Made by a program: the position numbers and the translations under genes
Notes under the pieces: generated by a model
The model's input: the letters and a program-made list of their open reading frames with translations, nothing else
Databases searched by the model: none
Told to the model about the DNA's origin: nothing
Source: Acidobacteriota bacterium
Lineage (GTDB): Bacteria > Acidobacteriota > Terriglobia > Terriglobales > Acidobacteriaceae
Assembly: GCA_003225555.1 (NCBI GenBank)
Contig: QIAM01000034.1
Coordinates: 1-63,359 of the forward strand
Direction of reading: 5' to 3'
DNA: 63,359 nt
Shown here: positions 60,436 through 63,359 of the stretch, piece after piece
Layout of the letters: every line of letters starts with the position of its first letter
Numbering within the stretch: position 1 is the stretch's first letter

Positions 60436-61887
60436 ATGTTTGCCAAGATTCAGCGCATACATTTCGTTGGGATTGGCGGGATCGGCATGAGTGGGATTGC
60501 CGAGGTGCTGCTGAACCTTGGGTACAAGGTATCGGGATCGGATCTGAAGAGTTCTGCTGTGACTCAACGGCTGGTGGGGCTGGGTGCGACTGTCGTTGAG
60601 GGGCATCGCGCAGAGAATGTTGCGGGCGCGGAGGTCGTAGTGACGAGTTCCGCGATTGCAGCGGAGAATCCTGAGGTTGCCGAGGCTCACAAGCTGCATG
60701 TCCCCGTGATTCAGCGGGCGGAGATGCTGGCGGAGTTGATGCGTCTGAAATACGGTATCGCTATCGCCGGGATGCATGGCAAGACGACGACGACTTCGAT
60801 GGTGGCGGCGGTGCTGGCTGCGGGTGGGCTTGATCCCACTGTTGTTGTAGGCGGGCGCGTGGACGCGATGGGGTCGAATGCGCGGCTGGGGAAGTCGCAA
60901 TATCTGGTGGCCGAAGCGGATGAGAGTGACCGGTCGTTTCTGAAGCTGTCGCCGATCCTGGCGGTGGTTACGAATATTGATCGCGAGCACATGGATTGCT
61001 ATCGCAACATGCGGGACGTGAAGAAGACCTTTGTCGAGTTCATGGATCGGGTGCCGTTTTACGGGATGGTGGTGGCGTGCAATGACGATCCGCTGCTGCG
61101 GCGGTTGCTGCCGGAGGCGCAGCGGCGGACCGTGACTTACGGGACCAGGCGCGGGTCGGATTTTCTGATCAAGACTCACGTGACCGGTGAAAGTCAAATC
61201 CCCCACCCTGTCGCACAGAACGCGACAAGGGCGGGGCACCCACTGAACAGGTTTCACGTGCGCTATCGCGGCGACGATTTGGGGAAGTTCACGCTGCATG
61301 TGCCGGGAGTGCATAACGTTCTGAACGCGACGGCGGCGATTGCGGTTGGCGTGGGGCTCGATGTGGGAGTCGAGGCGATTCGCGGGGCGCTGGATCAGTT
61401 TCGTGGCGTGGACCGGCGATTCCAGTTGCGCGGGCGGATGGCAGGGGTCAGCGTAATTGATGATTATGGGCACCATCCAACCGAGATCAAGGCCACGCTG
61501 GCGGCGGCGAAGACGTGTGGGTTTGGCAGGATCCATGTCGTGTTCCAGCCGCATCGGTACACGCGGACGCGCGATCTGATGGAGGAGTTTACGACGGCAT
61601 TCGGCGATGCGGACTCCCTGTTTGTGCTCGACATCTACGCGGCGAGCGAGACGCCGATCGAGGGGATTACCGGCGAAGCGCTTGCGCGGCAAGTGAGTGA
61701 GCAGGGTGCAAGGAACTCTCAGTATGTTCGTTATGTTCGTTCTTTCGGCGATGCGGTAAGTGCGGTGGCGGGGGTGGCGCAGGAAGGGGACATGATCCTG
61801 ACGCTGGGAGCTGGCAGCGTATCGCAGTTAGGGCCGATGATTTTGGAGAAGCTGAAGGAGCGAGAAGCTTTGCAGGTGGGGGGCTAA
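60436..61887 (+). CDS. murC: UDP-MurNAc:L-alanine ligase, with an in-frame palindromic insertion
   Basis: 483 aa. Adds L-Ala to UDP-MurNAc, the first cytoplasmic stem-peptide step. GIGGIGMSGIAEVL (N-terminal Rossmann), GMHGKTTTTS (P-loop), EADESDRSFL and VIDDYGHHPTEI are MurC motifs. Between THVTGES and RFHVRYRG the protein has an extra stretch of about 19 residues (IPHPVAQNATRAGHPLN) that is encoded by a REP-like palindrome. It lies in the connection between the middle and final substrate-binding region. No Shine-Dalgarno stands before ATG 60436. The mur block ends here; murB, ddl, ftsQ, ftsA and ftsZ do not follow. Confidence 0.95.
   Translation: MFAKIQRIHFVGIGGIGMSGIAEVLLNLGYKVSGSDLKSSAVTQRLVGLGATVVEGHRAENVAGAEVVVTSSAIAAENPEVAEAHKLHVPVIQRAEMLAELMRLKYGIAIAGMHGKTTTTSMVAAVLAAGGLDPTVVVGGRVDAMGSNARLGKSQYLVAEADESDRSFLKLSPILAVVTNIDREHMDCYRNMRDVKKTFVEFMDRVPFYGMVVACNDDPLLRRLLPEAQRRTVTYGTRRGSDFLIKTHVTGESQIPHPVAQNATRAGHPLNRFHVRYRGDDLGKFTLHVPGVHNVLNATAAIAVGVGLDVGVEAIRGALDQFRGVDRRFQLRGRMAGVSVIDDYGHHPTEIKATLAAAKTCGFGRIHVVFQPHRYTRTRDLMEEFTTAFGDADSLFVLDIYAASETPIEGITGEALARQVSEQGARNSQYVRYVRSFGDAVSAVAGVAQEGDMILTLGAGSVSQLGPMILEKLKEREALQVGG
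61201..61241. repeat. REP-like palindrome in frame inside murC
   Basis: CCCCACCCTGTCGC (61201-61214), a 7-nt loop ACAGAAC, then GCGACAAGGGCGGGG (61222-61236) and CACCC. The stem is about 14 bp with one bulged A and a mismatch. The organisation is the same as the mutL element at 24689-24726: C-rich arm, TCGC, 7-nt loop, GCGA, G-rich arm, CACCC. Confidence 0.75.
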
Positions 61888-61987
61888 CCGGCTCCGTTTG
61901 ACCGAGACAGTCACAACCGAGTCAATGGGTCTAATCACCTTCATTTCATCACCGTGCCGTTGGCCCTCTGCTTCGGTCCCTCCGAGC

Positions 61988-62365
61988 TTACCTTAGCTTT
62001 TGCGAGTCAGGAGTGTCATACTCCGTCGCCACCGTTACTTTGGCGACCGCTTTTGCGGCGCGATTTTCCTCACTAGTCGCAACGACGTGATAAAGACCCA
62101 CATGGCGGGGAGCTGTATAAATTCCATCTTCGGTTATGCGCCCACCGTTGCGCTCTTCAACCGCCCATCGTATTCCAGTGCTCTGAGTGCCCTTAACGAC
62201 GGCTTCAAACGTCTGCGTTTGTCCCATGTGGACGGTCGCCTCACGCGGATTGATGGTTACGGAGGCCGAGTCCTGCTTGGCACTTTGTCGTGGAGTCGGA
62301 GCGAAAGGAACGGTAGGGAGCGGCAATAGGAGGGCGACGGTGAGGACTGTTTGAAAGAGGCTCAT
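61988..62365 (-). CDS. Small exported protein with a bacterial Ig-like (Big_2) domain
   Basis: 125 aa. Signal peptide about 1-22. The rest resembles one Big_2 Ig-like domain (VTINPREATVHMGQTQTF, GIYTAPRHVGLYHVVATS). No other domain; typical for acidobacterial surface or secreted proteins. Start ATG 62365 with no clear ribosome site. Convergent with murC across 100 bp. Confidence 0.7.
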   Translation of the reverse strand: MSLFQTVLTVALLLPLPTVPFAPTPRQSAKQDSASVTINPREATVHMGQTQTFEAVVKGTQSTGIRWAVEERNGGRITEDGIYTAPRHVGLYHVVATSEENRAAKAVAKVTVATEYDTPDSQKLR

Positions 62366-62590
62366 CGACCTGGCCGCCTCCCCGCGTGCAGTTTACCATT
62401 CCACGCCTTCCTTCCGCGAGCGGCTTTCAAGGGTGCCCAAGGGTGCCAGTCAGCGATTCGAGAAAAAATAGTTGCATTGATGGTTGGCCCGGGAACTAAC
62501 CCACCATCCGTTTCGTATCTTCCCTTGCTAACCGACCTTGCTAACCGATTCTGGGGGGGGCCGTCCAAATTGCCAGATGGAGAGATGGCG

Positions 62591-63133
62591 ATGACGAAGA
62601 CTACAATTGCATGGGGATGGCTGGCAGTGGGCGTGCTGACTCTGGGCGTAAACGGATTCTTGCATGACGAGGGCTCGGGTTTGGCGCGGCAAGTCGCGGA
62701 CCGGGTGGTTTCCAAGTCAACGGCGGTGCTGGCGCTGGCTTCGGGACGGGCGGACGAGTTCCTGTCGCAGGCGCGGTCCCTGACTGGAAGGGATGAGGTG
62801 ACGACTTGCCGGGTCCAGGCGGCACTGGCGCGGTTCGAGTCCAGATTTGCGAGGAACGATGTAAGAGTCGCCCGTATTGATGTGATGTCGGCACGGGAGC
62901 AGGCGCAGTGGGCGCGGTTGGAAGCTGGTCGGGCTCGGATGGAAGCCAGGCTTGAAGCCGAACGTGGCCGATTGGAAGCGCAGACCGTGCGTCTTCAGTT
63001 TGCGACTGTGGGGTTTGACCCATCGAAGATTCGGGTGATTTGTCCCCGGGTGCGGGTGAATATTCCGCAGGCGATGGTAAGGATTCCGGCTCCGGTGATT
63101 CATGTGCGGACGCTGGGAGCAGGGCCGGTCTAA
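62591..63133 (+). CDS. Small exported Arg/Glu-rich coiled-coil protein
   Basis: 180 aa from ATG 62591, with GGAGAG 6 nt upstream; the frame is open to 62351 without support. Hydrophobic N-terminus (about 8-22), then a long region with ARLEAGRARMEARLEAERGRLEAQ (heptad-like, R/E/A-rich), ending with RVRVNIPQAMVRIPAPV. Probably a periplasmic or membrane-anchored coiled coil. Function unknown. A strong terminator follows. Confidence 0.65.
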   Translation: MTKTTIAWGWLAVGVLTLGVNGFLHDEGSGLARQVADRVVSKSTAVLALASGRADEFLSQARSLTGRDEVTTCRVQAALARFESRFARNDVRVARIDVMSAREQAQWARLEAGRARMEARLEAERGRLEAQTVRLQFATVGFDPSKIRVICPRVRVNIPQAMVRIPAPVIHVRTLGAGPV

Positions 63134-63156
63134 ATTTATCTCTCTCACTGGGAAGT

Positions 63157-63187
63157 GGGCGCGGAGAAACTGCCGCGCCCTTTTTTT
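63157..63187 (+). terminator. Rho-independent terminator after the coiled-coil gene
   Basis: GGGCGCGG (63157-63164) and CCGCGCCC (63173-63180) form a perfect 8-bp stem with an 8-nt loop, followed by seven Ts. Confidence 0.88.
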
Positions 63188-63253
63188 GTACGCCGCGCAT
63201 GTTCGACAGCTTGCGGGTGCAAGTCCCGTCCCAACCTGCCCTGAAAATTTCGG

Positions 63254-63359
63254 TCAGACGGTGACGTTAGGTTCGAGTACGACCTTATGACCAAGCTTTT
63301 GGAGGCGATTGACGTAATAACGCGTAAGGCGTTGGGGTTCGAGGCGGTCAAAAAAGTCG
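63254..63359 (-). CDS. C-terminal fragment of a transposase-like protein (partial)
   Basis: An open frame enters from the right edge and ends with TGA at 63254-63256. Its 34 visible residues (DFFDRLEPQRLTRYYVNRL, then KLGHKVVLEPNVTV) resemble transposase C-termini from memory, but no catalytic part is in the window. Downstream of the stop, GCGGGTGCAAGTCCCG at about 63215-63230 may be part of an element end. The family is not resolved. Confidence 0.4.
   Translation of the reverse strand, partial: DFFDRLEPQRLTRYYVNRLQKLGHKVVLEPNVTV

Noticed and set aside
63205..63232. GGGTGCAAGTCCCG resembling a tRNA T-arm or group II intron motif
   Set aside because: No cloverleaf or intron domain can be formed around it in this window; kept only as a possible IS-end feature.
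1..63359. CRISPR array, rRNA or tRNA gene
   Set aside because: No regularly spaced direct repeats with unique spacers and no rRNA or cloverleaf signatures were seen on either strand by eye.

Overview
The window looks like a chromosomal segment of a GC-rich Acidobacteriota (Terriglobia/Koribacter-like). This is an inference from gene content: S53 sedolisins ending in Ig-like domains, FecR/DUF6600 proline-rich proteins, DUF4097 adhesins, Tat-exported sugar enzymes and many short dispersed palindromic repeats. No rRNA, tRNA or CRISPR array was seen. Both ends touch mobile DNA: the 3' end of a group II intron (about 1-147) and what looks like the C-terminal end of a transposase (63254 to the edge).

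Layout. 223-7387 (minus): a tightly coupled operon treZ - GH57/DUF3536 - treY that makes trehalose from maltodextrins. 7629-8618: unknown membrane-anchored protein. 8808-16745 (plus): a Tat-exported glycoamylase-like (PF10091) enzyme, an ABC exporter and a 1490-aa GT84-plus-glycoamylase protein that resembles a cyclic beta-1,2-glucan synthase without its GH94 part; I read these as a glucan synthesis, export and remodelling module. 16973-23316: secreted sedolisin, AraC regulator, cytochrome P460-like protein, GH32 enzyme. 23482-30391: mutL, a conserved unknown protein, gluQRS, a di-heme protein, cmk and a frameshifted orphan higA. 30418-34274 (minus): ECF sigma factor, zinc anti-sigma factor, zinc-finger membrane protein and adhesin, three of them joined by 4-nt overlaps. 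34535-41520: beta-propeller protein, FecR/DUF6600 proline-rich repeat protein, and a second ECF sigma with an anti-sigma fused to a bactofilin-like/membrane region. 41713-49793: glgC, a Tat-type FAD oxidoreductase, a methyltransferase with a C-terminal frameshift, a methylmalonyl-CoA mutase large subunit and a DUF1624 acyltransferase-like protein. 50204-61887: a piece of the dcw cluster (murE, murF, mraY, murD, ftsW, murG, murC) interrupted by a split nuclease-like gene and a ParDE toxin-antitoxin pair. 61988-63133: small secreted or coiled-coil proteins.

Functional links. TreZ/TreY, GlgC and the glucan module point to storage and compatible-solute carbohydrate metabolism plus osmoregulated glucans. 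The two ECF/anti-sigma systems with adhesin or bactofilin targets point to envelope-stress control. MurE carries the DNPR motif expected for meso-diaminopimelate peptidoglycan.

The most unusual signals are (i) palindromic repeats inserted in frame in mutL, gluQRS and murC, (ii) -10-like boxes 6-8 nt upstream of start codons that lack a Shine-Dalgarno (murE, murG, parD and others), which suggests leaderless transcripts, (iii) the beta-glucan module with a GH94-less synthase, and (iv) invasion of nearly every junction of the mur cluster by repeats or an accessory cassette. All family assignments rest on reading motifs by eye; no database search was possible.
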